Below, one piece after another: positions 8,249 to 16,693 of a stretch of 64,000 bases of DNA (position 1 is the first letter of the stretch; each line of letters opens with the position of its first letter). The translations under genes and the position numbers were made by a program. The stretch covers positions 1 through 64,000 of the forward strand of contig CAZFHL010000001.1 in the NCBI GenBank assembly GCA_964519145.1, in the 5' to 3' direction. Below the pieces are notes generated by a model. That model saw only the letters and a list, made by a program, of their open reading frames with translations. It was not told the origin of the DNA and did no database searches. This stretch comes from CAZFHL01 sp964519145. GTDB lineage: Bacteria; Patescibacteriota; Minisyncoccia; Phycocordibacterales; WO2-35-19.

Positions 8249-8364
8249 TTAGCTGATTATGAAAGGTCCTTCCCAGCCAATCAATTCAGCGGCTTTAACC
8301 ATCAATGATGTTGTATCAGGAAAATCTTCCCTGTACTTTTCCTCTTCCTTGGTTGACTTTTTGT
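8249..8364 (-). pseudogene. C-terminal remnant of a paralogue of the gene at 6396
   Basis: Only the last ~35 codons remain open (KKSTKEEEKYREDFP, ending GWEGPFIIS), about half identical to the copy at 6396. No start codon exists upstream, where the IMPase gene promoter region now lies. It carries a one-base deletion relative to copy 1 just after the stop. Confidence 0.55.
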
Positions 8365-8397
8365 ATATTTTATAAATAATAAATAAAAGAGGTGTAT

Positions 8398-9255
8398 ATG
8401 GAAGGCGTTCAATTTATCCCAGATTCTTTTAGTTTAAATATGGGCGATGCTTTGATAGAAGCTATGAGAAAAGTTATTTCAATGACAAATAAAAATAGAT
8501 CAAGTATTGTTGTTGAGTCAAAGATTGGACATTCAGGCAAGATGGATGATTTTGTCACAAATTTAGATAGAGAGGCTCAAGCTATTTATATAGAAATGTT
8601 TGAAAGATATTTTCCTGATATTGGTATAATCGCAGAGGAAGACGGTTTTTTAAAGGTACCAAGACAAAAAGATTGTTACGCAACAATTGATGGATTAGAT
8701 GGTACAAAAGCAATGATAAACGGGCAATCTTATGGTATAGGCACAATGATAAGTATTGTCTCAAATGGTGAAATAATATCTGCTTTTGTGGGAGATATAA
8801 ATACAGGTAAAATTTATGGCTTTAGGTCATATGATAGAGTTTTTTCTATATCTAATTATGGGAATTCTCATTTAATGTCTTTAAATACACATAAATCTTT
8901 CAAAGAAGGTTCATTACTCTGTAGACGTCAGCTCCATAGATATTTTAATATAAGTAAATTGCCTAAATTTAATACTCATCAAATAATCGGAGATAGTATT
9001 GGTTTGTGGTTTGCAAATTTATGGGAAGGTGGGTTTGTTGCAGGTATTTTGCCACCTTCTTTTGAAACTCCTTGGGATGCTACACCGGTTTTTGGTATTT
9101 CAAAAAAAATGGGTTTTATTTTTATGAAGATAGATTCAAATACTGGTGAATGGAAGGTGTATGAACCTGAATTATCTACAAGTACATATTATAGAAACTA
9201 TGATGTTTTGGTAATTCATAAAAATCATCTAGAAGAGTTTTATAATCTTCTTTGA
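8398..9255 (+). CDS. Inositol monophosphatase family phosphatase
   Basis: 285 residues from ATG 8398, chosen over GTG 8392 because AGAGG lies 5 bp upstream. The Li+-sensitive, Mg2+-dependent sugar phosphatase fold is shown by AEED (metal-binding Glu), the signature DGLDGT and a C-terminal WDATP. D27/N-terminal FVTNLDREAQ matches the first family motif. Substrate is not predictable (inositol phosphate, 3'-phosphoadenosine or fructose bisphosphate types share the fold). A TTGACT -35 at 8353 gives it its own promoter, inside the old paralogue remnant. Confidence 0.85.
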   Translation: MEGVQFIPDSFSLNMGDALIEAMRKVISMTNKNRSSIVVESKIGHSGKMDDFVTNLDREAQAIYIEMFERYFPDIGIIAEEDGFLKVPRQKDCYATIDGLDGTKAMINGQSYGIGTMISIVSNGEIISAFVGDINTGKIYGFRSYDRVFSISNYGNSHLMSLNTHKSFKEGSLLCRRQLHRYFNISKLPKFNTHQIIGDSIGLWFANLWEGGFVAGILPPSFETPWDATPVFGISKKMGFIFMKIDSNTGEWKVYEPELSTSTYYRNYDVLVIHKNHLEEFYNLL

Positions 9256-9300
9256 TTTATATATTTTTTTAAGTTATTCTTAAAAAAGAAAGGATGTCGT

Positions 9301-9507
9301 ATGCCTCTAGAATCCGTGTCTCATTCTGATTTTAGATGTGAATATCTTGAGATAGATAATATACCTGTCTTGCCTTTAAGGTGTGAAGTTTGTAAAAAAG
9401 AGTGGATGCCAGATACTTCAGATCGCAAATTTTCTTCTGTTTGTGATGAATGTTTATGGAATTATATTATGCTCGGCAGTATCCAAGAGCGCCTATTTCC
9501 TATTTGA
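9301..9507 (+). CDS. Small zinc-ribbon protein
   Basis: 68 residues, SD-like AAAGGA upstream. Two CxxC knuckles (CEVCKKEW and CDECLWNY) 22 residues apart make one zinc ribbon. No family recognised; such proteins often bind nucleic acid or other proteins. Own terminator follows. Confidence 0.7.
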   Translation: MPLESVSHSDFRCEYLEIDNIPVLPLRCEVCKKEWMPDTSDRKFSSVCDECLWNYIMLGSIQERLFPI

Positions 9508-9530
9508 TTTTCATGTAATAAGTTTTATTT

Positions 9531-9563
9531 AACAGACTGAGTTTACACAATCAGTCTGTTTTT
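9531..9563 (+). terminator. Rho-independent terminator
   Basis: AACAGACTGA/TCAGTCTGTT hairpin followed by T residues. Confidence 0.85.
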
Positions 9564-9576
9564 ATATAATAAAAAT

Positions 9577-10548
9577 ATGAATAAAAAAATATTTATAACT
9601 AGACAGATACCAATCATTTGTAAACAAAATTTAGAAAAAGAAGGTTTTGTTGTTGATGTCTATGAAAAAGATGAACAAATACAAAAGGACTATCTGGTTG
9701 AAGTATTACAAAAGAATCAATATGATGGTTTGATAAGTCTTTTAACTGACGATATAGACTCAGGTGTTTTGTCTGCTTCAGATGACTTAAAAATAGTATC
9801 AAATTATGCTACAGGTTTTAATAATATAGATCTGAGTTTTGCTAAAGAAAAAAATATTTGTATAACAAATGCTCCTGCTCCTCTTACAGAAGAAGCTGTG
9901 GCTGAATATACCATTACGGCCATTTTAACTTTCTCAAGAAGGTTTTTTGAAGCTGATAAATATATAAGAGAATTAAAATATAAAGGATGGTCTCCAAACA
10001 ATTTTGTCGGTAGATCACTCAAAGGTCAAATAATTGGACTTGTTGGTACAGGAAAAATAGGTAGTATGACCGCTAAGTATGCACATTTTTTTGGCATGAA
10101 AATATATTATTATGATTTAGTTAGAAATTTAGATATTGAAAATAAATTTGAAGCAAAATATTTTGATAATTTACAAGAAATGCTAAAAGAGGTCGATGTT
10201 GTTAGTTTACATTTACCTTTAAATTCAAAAACACACCATTTAATAAGTAGCGATACTTTTAACCTGATGAAGAAAGATGCGTTTATAATAAATACAGCTA
10301 GAGGCGCTATCATAAACGAAAAAGATTTGGTAAATGCCTTAAAAGAAGAAAAAATAAAAGGAGCAGTGTTAGATGTTTTTGAATTCGAACCAAATTTTTC
10401 TGAGGAATTATTAAAAATGCCAAATGTTATACTTACTCCTCATATAGCTTCTGCAAATGCAGAAACAAGAAATCAAATGGCTGAGATTGCTTCTAAAAAT
10501 ATAATAGATTTTTTTAGAGGAAATCAGGTTAATAATCTTGCTATATAA
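9577..10548 (+). CDS. D-isomer-specific 2-hydroxyacid dehydrogenase
   Basis: 323 residues. NAD(P)-dependent reduction of a 2-oxoacid. The Rossmann motif is GLVGTGKIGSMTAKYA, the substrate/NAD loop is NTARGAIINEKDLV, the acid-base relay contains DVFEFEP, and the catalytic His is in LTPHIAS. Closest in pattern to glyoxylate/hydroxypyruvate reductases, but D-lactate dehydrogenase activity is possible. Stands alone, no SD. Confidence 0.9.
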   Translation: MNKKIFITRQIPIICKQNLEKEGFVVDVYEKDEQIQKDYLVEVLQKNQYDGLISLLTDDIDSGVLSASDDLKIVSNYATGFNNIDLSFAKEKNICITNAPAPLTEEAVAEYTITAILTFSRRFFEADKYIRELKYKGWSPNNFVGRSLKGQIIGLVGTGKIGSMTAKYAHFFGMKIYYYDLVRNLDIENKFEAKYFDNLQEMLKEVDVVSLHLPLNSKTHHLISSDTFNLMKKDAFIINTARGAIINEKDLVNALKEEKIKGAVLDVFEFEPNFSEELLKMPNVILTPHIASANAETRNQMAEIASKNIIDFFRGNQVNNLAI

Positions 10549-10678
10549 ATAAGAATCAATATTTTTTACACTATAAATCAATATTATATAGTTGTCTATG
10601 CTTTTTTACACAGGTTTTTATGCTCTAAATTTTCGGCTGATGTGATATTCTCTATATAAAGATTTAATAAATTGATTT

Positions 10679-12358
10679 ATGAAAAACAATAATCACAAAT
10701 ATATTTTTGTTGTTGGTGGGGTAATGTCTGGTGTTGGTAAAGGGGTGACTACTTCTTCTATTGGAAGGATTTTAAAATCTAAAGGTTTTAATGTATCTCT
10801 TATAAAAGCTGATCCGTATTTAAATGTAGATGCTGGGACAATGAATCCGACTGAACATGGGGAAGTTTTTGTATTGGATTCTGGACTAGAAACAGATCAA
10901 GATATGGGAAATTATGAAAGATTTTTAAATCAATCTCTACCTTCTGAAAATTATATGACCAATGGTATGGTCTTTAAATATGTCATAGATAAAGAAAGAG
11001 CGCTCGGTTATAAAGGCAAGTGTGTTGAGCCGGTTTATCATATAACAGAAGAGATTTTAAGGAGGATTAAAAAATCTATTGAAAAAACAGATTCTGAAAT
11101 TACTATATTTGAAATAGGGGGCACTATTGGTGAGTATCAAAATGCCATCTTTTTAGAAGCAGCTAGGATGCTTAAGCTCAAACATCCAAAAGATGTGATG
11201 TTTGTTATGGTTTCCTATTTGCCAGTTCCGGGGAAAATAGGTGAGATGAAAACAAAACCAACTCAAAATGCAGTGAGACAACTTAATTCTTATGGAATAA
11301 ATGCAGATATGATTATTGCAAGAAGTGAGATTCCGCTTGATCACAAAAGAAAAGAAAAAATCGCACTCTCTACCGGTGTACCAGTCGACAATGTCATTTC
11401 AGCACCAGATATAGAAAGTATTTATGATGTACCGATAAATTTTGAAAAAGATGGTCTCTCAGATAGAGTTTTGGAATATTTTGATTTAAAACCAAGACAA
11501 AAAGATTTGGTTGAGTGGAGGGCGATGGTGGCCAAGAGAAAAAATACAAAGAAAAATATTAAAATAGCAGTTGTGGGAAAATATTTTGATACAGGAGATT
11601 TTGTTCTTTCAGATGCATATATTTCTGTCATTGAAGCTATAAAATTTTCTAGTTTTTCACAAGGAGCTAAACCAGAGTTGACTTGGATAAATAGTAAAGA
11701 TTATGAACTTAATCCAAAAAAAGTATCAGAACTTAAAAATTTTGATGGGGTCATTGTTCCGGGGGGGTTTGGTCAGAGTGGTATAGAAGGTATTATAATG
11801 GCTATAAAATTTGTAAGAGAAAATAAAATTCCATATTTAGGGATTTGTTATGGTATGCAACTTGCTGTTATTGAATATTGTAGAAATGTTTTAGGACTCA
11901 AAGATGCTCACACCAGAGAAGTCAATTCAGAGTCTAAAAACTTGGTTATAGATGTGATGCCAGAGCAGAGAAAGAAAATAGAGATGGGGGAAATGGGAGG
12001 CTCTATGAGACTAGGGAGTTATGACGCTATCGTAAAAGTAGGAACGATAGCTGATTTATCTTATAAAAAATATTTAAAAGATGAATATAAAGTAAAAGGG
12101 ATATTTGGAAATATATCTGAAAGACATAGGCACAGATATGAGGTCAATCCTGAATACATAAAACAAATAGAGAGCGCTGGAATGGTTTTTTCTGCTGTAT
12201 CACCAAAAGGGGATTTAATGGAGATTGCAGAGCTTCCAAAAAAAGCCCATTCATTTTTCCTTGGTTGTCAATTCCACCCAGAGCTAAAAGCAAGGCCACT
12301 CTCTCCACACCCACTTTTCTCTGGATTTGTGGAAGCGATATTGAAGTTAAAGAAATAA
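10679..12358 (+). CDS. pyrG: CTP synthase
   Basis: 559 residues; makes CTP from UTP, ATP and glutamine. The N-terminal amidoligase domain has GGVMSGVGKGVTTSSIGR; EIGGTIGEYQ carries Mg/UTP contacts. The C-terminal class I glutamine amidotransferase domain starts near residue 295, with the nucleophile Cys in LGICYGMQLAV and the His-Glu pair in QFHPELKARP. Full length. Start ATG lacks an SD. Monocistronic, with tRNA-Gln(CTG) downstream. Confidence 0.97.
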   Translation: MKNNNHKYIFVVGGVMSGVGKGVTTSSIGRILKSKGFNVSLIKADPYLNVDAGTMNPTEHGEVFVLDSGLETDQDMGNYERFLNQSLPSENYMTNGMVFKYVIDKERALGYKGKCVEPVYHITEEILRRIKKSIEKTDSEITIFEIGGTIGEYQNAIFLEAARMLKLKHPKDVMFVMVSYLPVPGKIGEMKTKPTQNAVRQLNSYGINADMIIARSEIPLDHKRKEKIALSTGVPVDNVISAPDIESIYDVPINFEKDGLSDRVLEYFDLKPRQKDLVEWRAMVAKRKNTKKNIKIAVVGKYFDTGDFVLSDAYISVIEAIKFSSFSQGAKPELTWINSKDYELNPKKVSELKNFDGVIVPGGFGQSGIEGIIMAIKFVRENKIPYLGICYGMQLAVIEYCRNVLGLKDAHTREVNSESKNLVIDVMPEQRKKIEMGEMGGSMRLGSYDAIVKVGTIADLSYKKYLKDEYKVKGIFGNISERHRHRYEVNPEYIKQIESAGMVFSAVSPKGDLMEIAELPKKAHSFFLGCQFHPELKARPLSPHPLFSGFVEAILKLKK

Positions 12359-12408
12359 AACTTTATTTCACTAATTGTTTTATATTTGTTATTGTTAGAT
12401 CGTAATTT

Positions 12409-12479
12409 TGCGAGGTCTGCTAATGGTAGGCAAACGCTCTCTGAAAGCGTGAATCTTGGTTCGATCCCAAGCCTCGCAG
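12409..12479 (+). tRNA. tRNA-Gln (anticodon CTG)
   Basis: Acceptor TGCGAGG/CCTCGCA, anticodon stem ACGCT/AGCGT with loop CTCTGAA (anticodon CTG, reads CAG), T-arm CTTGG-TTCGATC-CCAAG, discriminator G. CCA not encoded. Second glutamine tRNA of the window. Confidence 0.93.
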
Positions 12480-12563
12480 CTAAATCTGGTGTATAAATTT
12501 ATTTGGAAACTTATTTGATTTTTAATACATAATATGTAAAATATTTATCGGAAGGAGTTTACT

Positions 12564-12917
12564 ATGCTAGAAGTCGGAGAAAAAATTTCTGGAACTATTG
12601 TTCCGTTGTATGTTGCAACCAAAAATTCAGATTCCACCGAAGGTCGTGGCAAAACAATTGATCATTCTTATCATTTGACTGAGACAGGTGCAATTATTGC
12701 TTGTGAGGGTATTGGTGTTAGTGGCACATCTGGAAATGTTGTAAAGAGGATTGCTCTAAAGTTGGAGGACGGTAGATATTATTTGTTTGCAAATGAAGGT
12801 TGCGATATTGATGTTGTATCAAACGAAAGAGAGTATGATGCCAGATCAATACTCAGAGATAGGGCAATGAAGAAATTAACTCCTGCTGAAATAGCTGCAC
12901 TTACTTATCCCGTATAG
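12564..12917 (+). CDS. Hypothetical protein
   Basis: 117 residues, soluble, with a strong SD (GGAAGGAG). Beta-rich N-terminal half (GEKISGTIVPLYVATKN) and a charged C-terminal helix (YDARSILRDRAMKKLTPAEI). No family recognised. One of several single-gene cassettes with own SD and terminator. Confidence 0.75.
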   Translation: MLEVGEKISGTIVPLYVATKNSDSTEGRGKTIDHSYHLTETGAIIACEGIGVSGTSGNVVKRIALKLEDGRYYLFANEGCDIDVVSNEREYDARSILRDRAMKKLTPAEIAALTYPV

Positions 12918-12932
12918 TTAATATTTTGATTT

Positions 12933-12962
12933 AAAAAATTCCAATGCAATTATGCATTGGAA
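12933..12962 (+). terminator. Rho-independent terminator
   Basis: AAATTCCAATGC/GCATTGGAATTT hairpin followed by a T-rich tract. Confidence 0.85.
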
Positions 12963-13065
12963 TTTTATTTTATATAGATAATTGTTATGGGTTCAATCTA
13001 TTGCTCATATAATATATTATGTTATTATCTTATGCGGATAGATCAGTTTAAGGAGTAAAATAGCT

Positions 13066-13359
13066 ATGTCGGTAAGGGTAAAGCTCATCAAATTTTTATT
13101 AAAGAGACAATTTCTTATTCTTAAAATATTGGCAAATAATAACCATAAAGAAATGTGTGGTCTTGATATTGTAAAAGAATCTAAAGGAAAATTAAGAAGA
13201 GCGAGTATTTATGTATATCTTCAAAATATGAAGGATGAAGGGTTGATTTATAGTAGAAAAGAGAGAATAAATGAAGAAAGGATTGAAATTCCAAGGACAT
13301 TTTATTCGATTACAGAAAAAGGCTACAAAAAACTTCTAGAGTTTAATAATTTAAAATAA
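13066..13359 (+). CDS. PadR-like winged-helix transcriptional regulator
   Basis: 97 residues. The pattern FLILKILANN, CGLDIVKESKGKLRRASIYVYLQNMKDEGLI and the wing RTFYSITEKGYKKL fit the PadR N-terminal DNA-binding domain; the C-terminal dimer helix is short. SD AAGGAG upstream. Target unknown; it may act on neighbouring cassettes. Confidence 0.8.
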   Translation: MSVRVKLIKFLLKRQFLILKILANNNHKEMCGLDIVKESKGKLRRASIYVYLQNMKDEGLIYSRKERINEERIEIPRTFYSITEKGYKKLLEFNNLK

Positions 13360-13438
13360 AAATATTTTTTAAAAGATCTTTTTATTATTTATTTGATAAA
13401 CATGCTGTAGTATTCTATATTTGTGATTGGAGGTCTCT

Positions 13439-13657
13439 ATGAGAGTATTAGAGAATAATAATTACATTGAGATTATTTGTGTCCGTTGTGGTTCAAAACT
13501 TGCAGTTAATGTCGAAGATATAAAATATCATGAAATACATCATCATTGTTCTGCAGAGTTTTATGTTTGCTGTGGAGCTTGTGGTAGGCGTACTGGTGTA
13601 GATTCTAGTCGTATTCCAAAAACTTGGATTAGAAAAATTATTTCTGATGATTTTTAA
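13439..13657 (+). CDS. Small zinc-binding hypothetical protein
   Basis: 72 residues from ATG 13439, chosen because GGAGG precedes it; the in-frame TTG at 13427 lies in that SD. Two Cys pairs (CVRCGSKL and CCGACGRR) and a HEIHHHC cluster suggest a zinc site. No family recognised. Confidence 0.7.
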   Translation: MRVLENNNYIEIICVRCGSKLAVNVEDIKYHEIHHHCSAEFYVCCGACGRRTGVDSSRIPKTWIRKIISDDF

Positions 13658-13664
13658 ATTTAAA

Positions 13665-13697
13665 AAATTTCGGTACAATTGTGTACCGAAATTTTTA
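13665..13697 (+). terminator. Rho-independent terminator
   Basis: TTTCGGTACA/TGTACCGAAA hairpin with T-run. Confidence 0.85.
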
Positions 13698-13789
13698 TAT
13701 ATTTAAATTACCAATAATAATCTTTAGATAAAATATAAATTGATTTTTATAACTTCAAGTATTAACATCAAATTAGATTTGAGGAGCTT

Positions 13790-14416
13790 ATGTATAACAC
13801 ATTTGATATAGATTTTACAGGATATATTCTTCGTTATCCAGAAATAGCATCAATGTTGCTAGGAAATACAAGTGGAAAAATCTGGATGATTGGCGGTGCA
13901 GTTGCAAAAATAATCCTTCATAAAATTGGTCATTCTGATTATCATCCTCCGTTTGATCCTTTCAATTTATACACTCTAGGAGATTTTCCTGCACGAGATT
14001 TTGATTTTATTGTAGAAGAAATCGACAACGATTTTATGGTGACTCGAGATTGGAAAAAGTCTGTTAATACATTTGGAGGTATAAAACTTACCAAACAATC
14101 TCTTTTTGCAGATCCAAAAGCTGTTGTTGATATATGGAGACTCTGCGATCATGATGCGTGCAGGCGAAATGGGGCAGCACATACAATAGGTAATGTTTTA
14201 AAACTTGCACCACTTTCAATTCAATCTATTGCAGTTGATTTAGAAGAAGGAAAAATCATGGGTAGAGTAGGGATAGATTCTATAAAATCTAAAACAGTAA
14301 GAGTAAATAATAAAGAAGAATTTTTATATTATTGTAAAGTCTATAATAAAAATCCAAAATATTTTATTAAACAAAAAGCTTTAGAGTATGGTTTTACGCC
14401 AATTTATGATTATTAA
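13790..14416 (+). CDS. Nucleotidyltransferase-fold hypothetical protein
   Basis: 208 residues, SD GAGGAG. MIGGAVAKIIL followed by ARDFDFIVEEID resembles the GG...DxD core of the poly(A) polymerase/tRNA nucleotidyltransferase head domain, with a long insert between. No HD or RNA-binding domain follows. Activity is unproven; it could be a nucleotidyltransferase or an inactive relative. Confidence 0.55.
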   Translation: MYNTFDIDFTGYILRYPEIASMLLGNTSGKIWMIGGAVAKIILHKIGHSDYHPPFDPFNLYTLGDFPARDFDFIVEEIDNDFMVTRDWKKSVNTFGGIKLTKQSLFADPKAVVDIWRLCDHDACRRNGAAHTIGNVLKLAPLSIQSIAVDLEEGKIMGRVGIDSIKSKTVRVNNKEEFLYYCKVYNKNPKYFIKQKALEYGFTPIYDY

Positions 14417-14445
14417 AAACCACTTTTTTTGTGAAGTGGTTTTTC
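14415..14445 (+). terminator. Rho-independent terminator
   Basis: AAAACCACTT/AAGTGGTTTTT hairpin beginning at the stop codon. Confidence 0.85.
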
Positions 14446-14538
14446 GTTTAATATTTATATTAATTTATTTTTATAGTATAAAAATTGACTTTTTGGTAAA
14501 ATAATTATATCTTTATATATAGAAGGAAGGAGCTTTAT

Positions 14539-15159
14539 ATGCTTGCAAAAATGGAATTTTTGAAGGCAGCGGAAAATAGGGAAACTTTTTTTAAGAGAAT
14601 CTCTTATTTTTTTCCGAAGCTTGATTATCGTTATAAGGCTATTGAAAAAGCTTATAATTCAGCCAAAGATGCATTTCGTGGAACATTTAGAGATGATGGG
14701 GAAACAAGATATTTTGAACATATACGAGCTGTTACTTTAATTATCATTGATTATGTGAGAGTGAAGGATTATGAGGTCATAGTAGCAGCGCTTTTGCATG
14801 ATATTGTTGAAGATGTCCCGTCTTGGACAATTGACAGAGTGCGAGCAGAATTTGGTGATAGAGTGGCTCTTCTTGTTGATTATATGACAAAACAGCCAAA
14901 AGAGGCCTATTCCTCAAAAGAAGAAAGAGATTTGGCTTATCATTCTAGATTTTGTTTTGCTCCAAGAGAATTTTTCTTGATCAAACTTCCTGATCGTCTT
15001 CACAATATGCTCACTTTGTGGAATTGTACTGATGAAAAAAAGAAAAGAAAGATTGAAGAGACTAAGAGATATTATCTTCCTTATGCAGAAGAACACTTTA
15101 TTTTGTACCACGAGCTTCTAGAAGCAATTGAAGCTCTTGAAAGGAAAGAAACATCTTAA
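14539..15159 (+). CDS. HD-domain protein of the (p)ppGpp hydrolase type
   Basis: 206 residues, SD AAGGAAGGAG and a TTGACT/TATCTT promoter upstream. TRYFEHIRAVTLI, ALLHDIVEDV (metal-binding HD) and KLPDRLHNMLTL are the successive motifs of the RelA/SpoT hydrolase domain. Synthetase, TGS and ACT domains are absent, so it resembles a small alarmone hydrolase. Whether it acts on (p)ppGpp is inference. Confidence 0.8.
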   Translation: MLAKMEFLKAAENRETFFKRISYFFPKLDYRYKAIEKAYNSAKDAFRGTFRDDGETRYFEHIRAVTLIIIDYVRVKDYEVIVAALLHDIVEDVPSWTIDRVRAEFGDRVALLVDYMTKQPKEAYSSKEERDLAYHSRFCFAPREFFLIKLPDRLHNMLTLWNCTDEKKKRKIEETKRYYLPYAEEHFILYHELLEAIEALERKETS

Positions 15160-15164
15160 TAATT

Positions 15165-15200
15165 AAAATAGACTACTTGGTTTAACCAGTAGTCTATTTT
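15165..15200 (+). terminator. Rho-independent terminator
   Basis: AAAATAGACTAC/GTAGTCTATTTT hairpin, nearly symmetric. Confidence 0.85.
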
Positions 15201-15474
15201 CATAAATTTTTATAATTATAATTATCTTATTAATATAATATTTCAACACTTTGCATATCATAAAATAAAAATAAATTTGCTTTATTTATTGAAATATTAT
15301 AGTATCTATTTGGCGCCACTTCTAGCCTTATTGGGTTTAGTGGTTGGTGTCTTGTATGATGGTAGGGTAGAAAATTATCCCTTGCATTTAGATTGTTTTG
15401 GTAGGGGATTTAAACTATTCACTCATTGTGAAAAAACAATAGTTCTGGTGTTTAGTACTAGCATCGGAACGAAA

Positions 15475-15588
15475 AACGCTCTCCTTACTAAAAGGAACCT
15501 CAGGTTTGACTGTATCTAAGGTCAATCAGGAGCGTTAACTCCCCAGTGGAGACAGTCATAAGAGCCCCGCCAGTCGGGGCTCATTTTA
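15475..15588 (+). ncRNA. Candidate structured RNA with terminator
   Basis: No convincing ORF. AACGCT (15475-15480) pairs with AGCGTT (15531-15536) and encloses smaller hairpins, including TTGAC/GTCAA. CTCC/GGAG and a strong terminator, GAGCCCCG/CGGGGCTC (15562-15582) plus T-rich tract, follow. GACTGT and ACAGTC offer a competing pairing. It lies just upstream of uppP, so it may be a small RNA or a leader. The stretch 15201-15474 otherwise shows nothing convincing. Confidence 0.45.
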
Positions 15589-15646
15589 TTTATATTTTTT
15601 TATTAGATTTTTGAAAGATTGATATTTTTGTTATAATTTATATATT

Positions 15647-16423
15647 ATGGAAATTTGGCAAAGTTTTTTTCTCGGTATTGTTGAAGGTATAACAGAGTTT
15701 TTACCAATTTCTTCAACTGCGCATCTTATCTTATTTAGCAAAATTTTGAGAATTGAAGATTCAGATTTTGCAAAAAGTTTTGATATTATTATTCAATTCG
15801 GGGCAATTTTTGCTGTTATTTTTTTATATTATAAAAAGATATTAGATATAAATATTTGGAAAAAGATTTTAGTAGCTTTCTTGCCTACAGGTATAATTGG
15901 GCTTTTGACTTATAGATTTATTAAATCTTATTTTTTTAGCAATCATTTGTTTATAGCCTCCACCTTACTTATTGGAGGATTAATTTTAATCTTATTTGAA
16001 ACTTATTATAGAAGGAAAAATATGATAGATAATCAATTTGATCTAAATAGTATTTCATATAAACAATCTTTTATAATTGGAATCTTTCAATCTCTTGCTG
16101 TTATCCCTGGAGTTTCAAGATCTGCTTCTACAATTGTTGGGGGTTTGATTTTAGGACTCCCAAGAGTTTTGATTGTAGAATTTTCTTTTTTATTAGCTAT
16201 TCCAACCATACTGTCTGCTGTTGGACTCGATTTAATTAAAAATTATAAAATTTTTTCTACTGAACAAGTTTTTATATTGGTCTTAGGTTTTTTGTCTGCT
16301 TTTTTTACTTCAATTTTGTGTATTAACTTTTTATTAAAATTTATTAAGCAAAACGATTTTATTTATTTTGGTATATACAGAGTGGTTATCGGAATCTTAT
16401 TTATTGTTTATATTATTTTTTAA
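15647..16423 (+). CDS. uppP: Undecaprenyl-diphosphatase
   Basis: 258 residues, polytopic membrane protein of the BacA/UppP family that recycles the undecaprenyl carrier for cell-wall synthesis. Family motifs: GIVEGITEFLPISSTAHLIL at the N-terminus and PGVSRSASTIVGGLILGL in the second half, containing the Glu, Ser and Arg catalytic residues. Full length. No SD. Confidence 0.95.
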   Translation: MEIWQSFFLGIVEGITEFLPISSTAHLILFSKILRIEDSDFAKSFDIIIQFGAIFAVIFLYYKKILDINIWKKILVAFLPTGIIGLLTYRFIKSYFFSNHLFIASTLLIGGLILILFETYYRRKNMIDNQFDLNSISYKQSFIIGIFQSLAVIPGVSRSASTIVGGLILGLPRVLIVEFSFLLAIPTILSAVGLDLIKNYKIFSTEQVFILVLGFLSAFFTSILCINFLLKFIKQNDFIYFGIYRVVIGILFIVYIIF

Positions 16424-16435
16424 ATATAGATATTA

Positions 16436-16610
16436 AGTCTCTTTTAAAAGTTTTCGCAAGTATAGTTTTGGATAGACTCGCGACAACTTTTGAAATGGGT
16501 CTATTGCTTTTTTTTATTAAAAATAATAAGATATCCCTGTTCATGAGACAAAGATGCTCCGGTAAGGTATCTCTTGTGGATACGGCTAGCGCCAAAATGC
16601 TAGCCGTTTT
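16436..16610 (+). ncRNA. Candidate structured RNA between uppP and eno
   Basis: Non-coding. Contains AAAAGTT/AACTTTT flanking a TCGC/GCGA region, an AGATA/TATCT hairpin and a terminator CGGCTAGC/GCTAGCCG (16583-16606) followed by TTTT. Unrelated to the palindromic family core. Could be the uppP 3' end plus a small RNA. Confidence 0.35.
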
Positions 16611-16693
16611 ATGTTTTTGCCAAATAGATAATTGAATTATTAATATAATTTATGATATATTAAAAATATAGAAGTTAATTTTTGAAATATTAT

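Noticed and set aside
15277..15519. 80-codon frame with a hydrophobic start
   Set aside because: TTG start without SD, runs into the structured RNA at 15475, and its second half does not look like a protein.
16436..16510. Possible eighth copy of the palindromic element
   Set aside because: It has AAAAGTT/AACTTTT arms, but the conserved core (CGGATATTTT, AAAATTCC, CTCGC) is missing.
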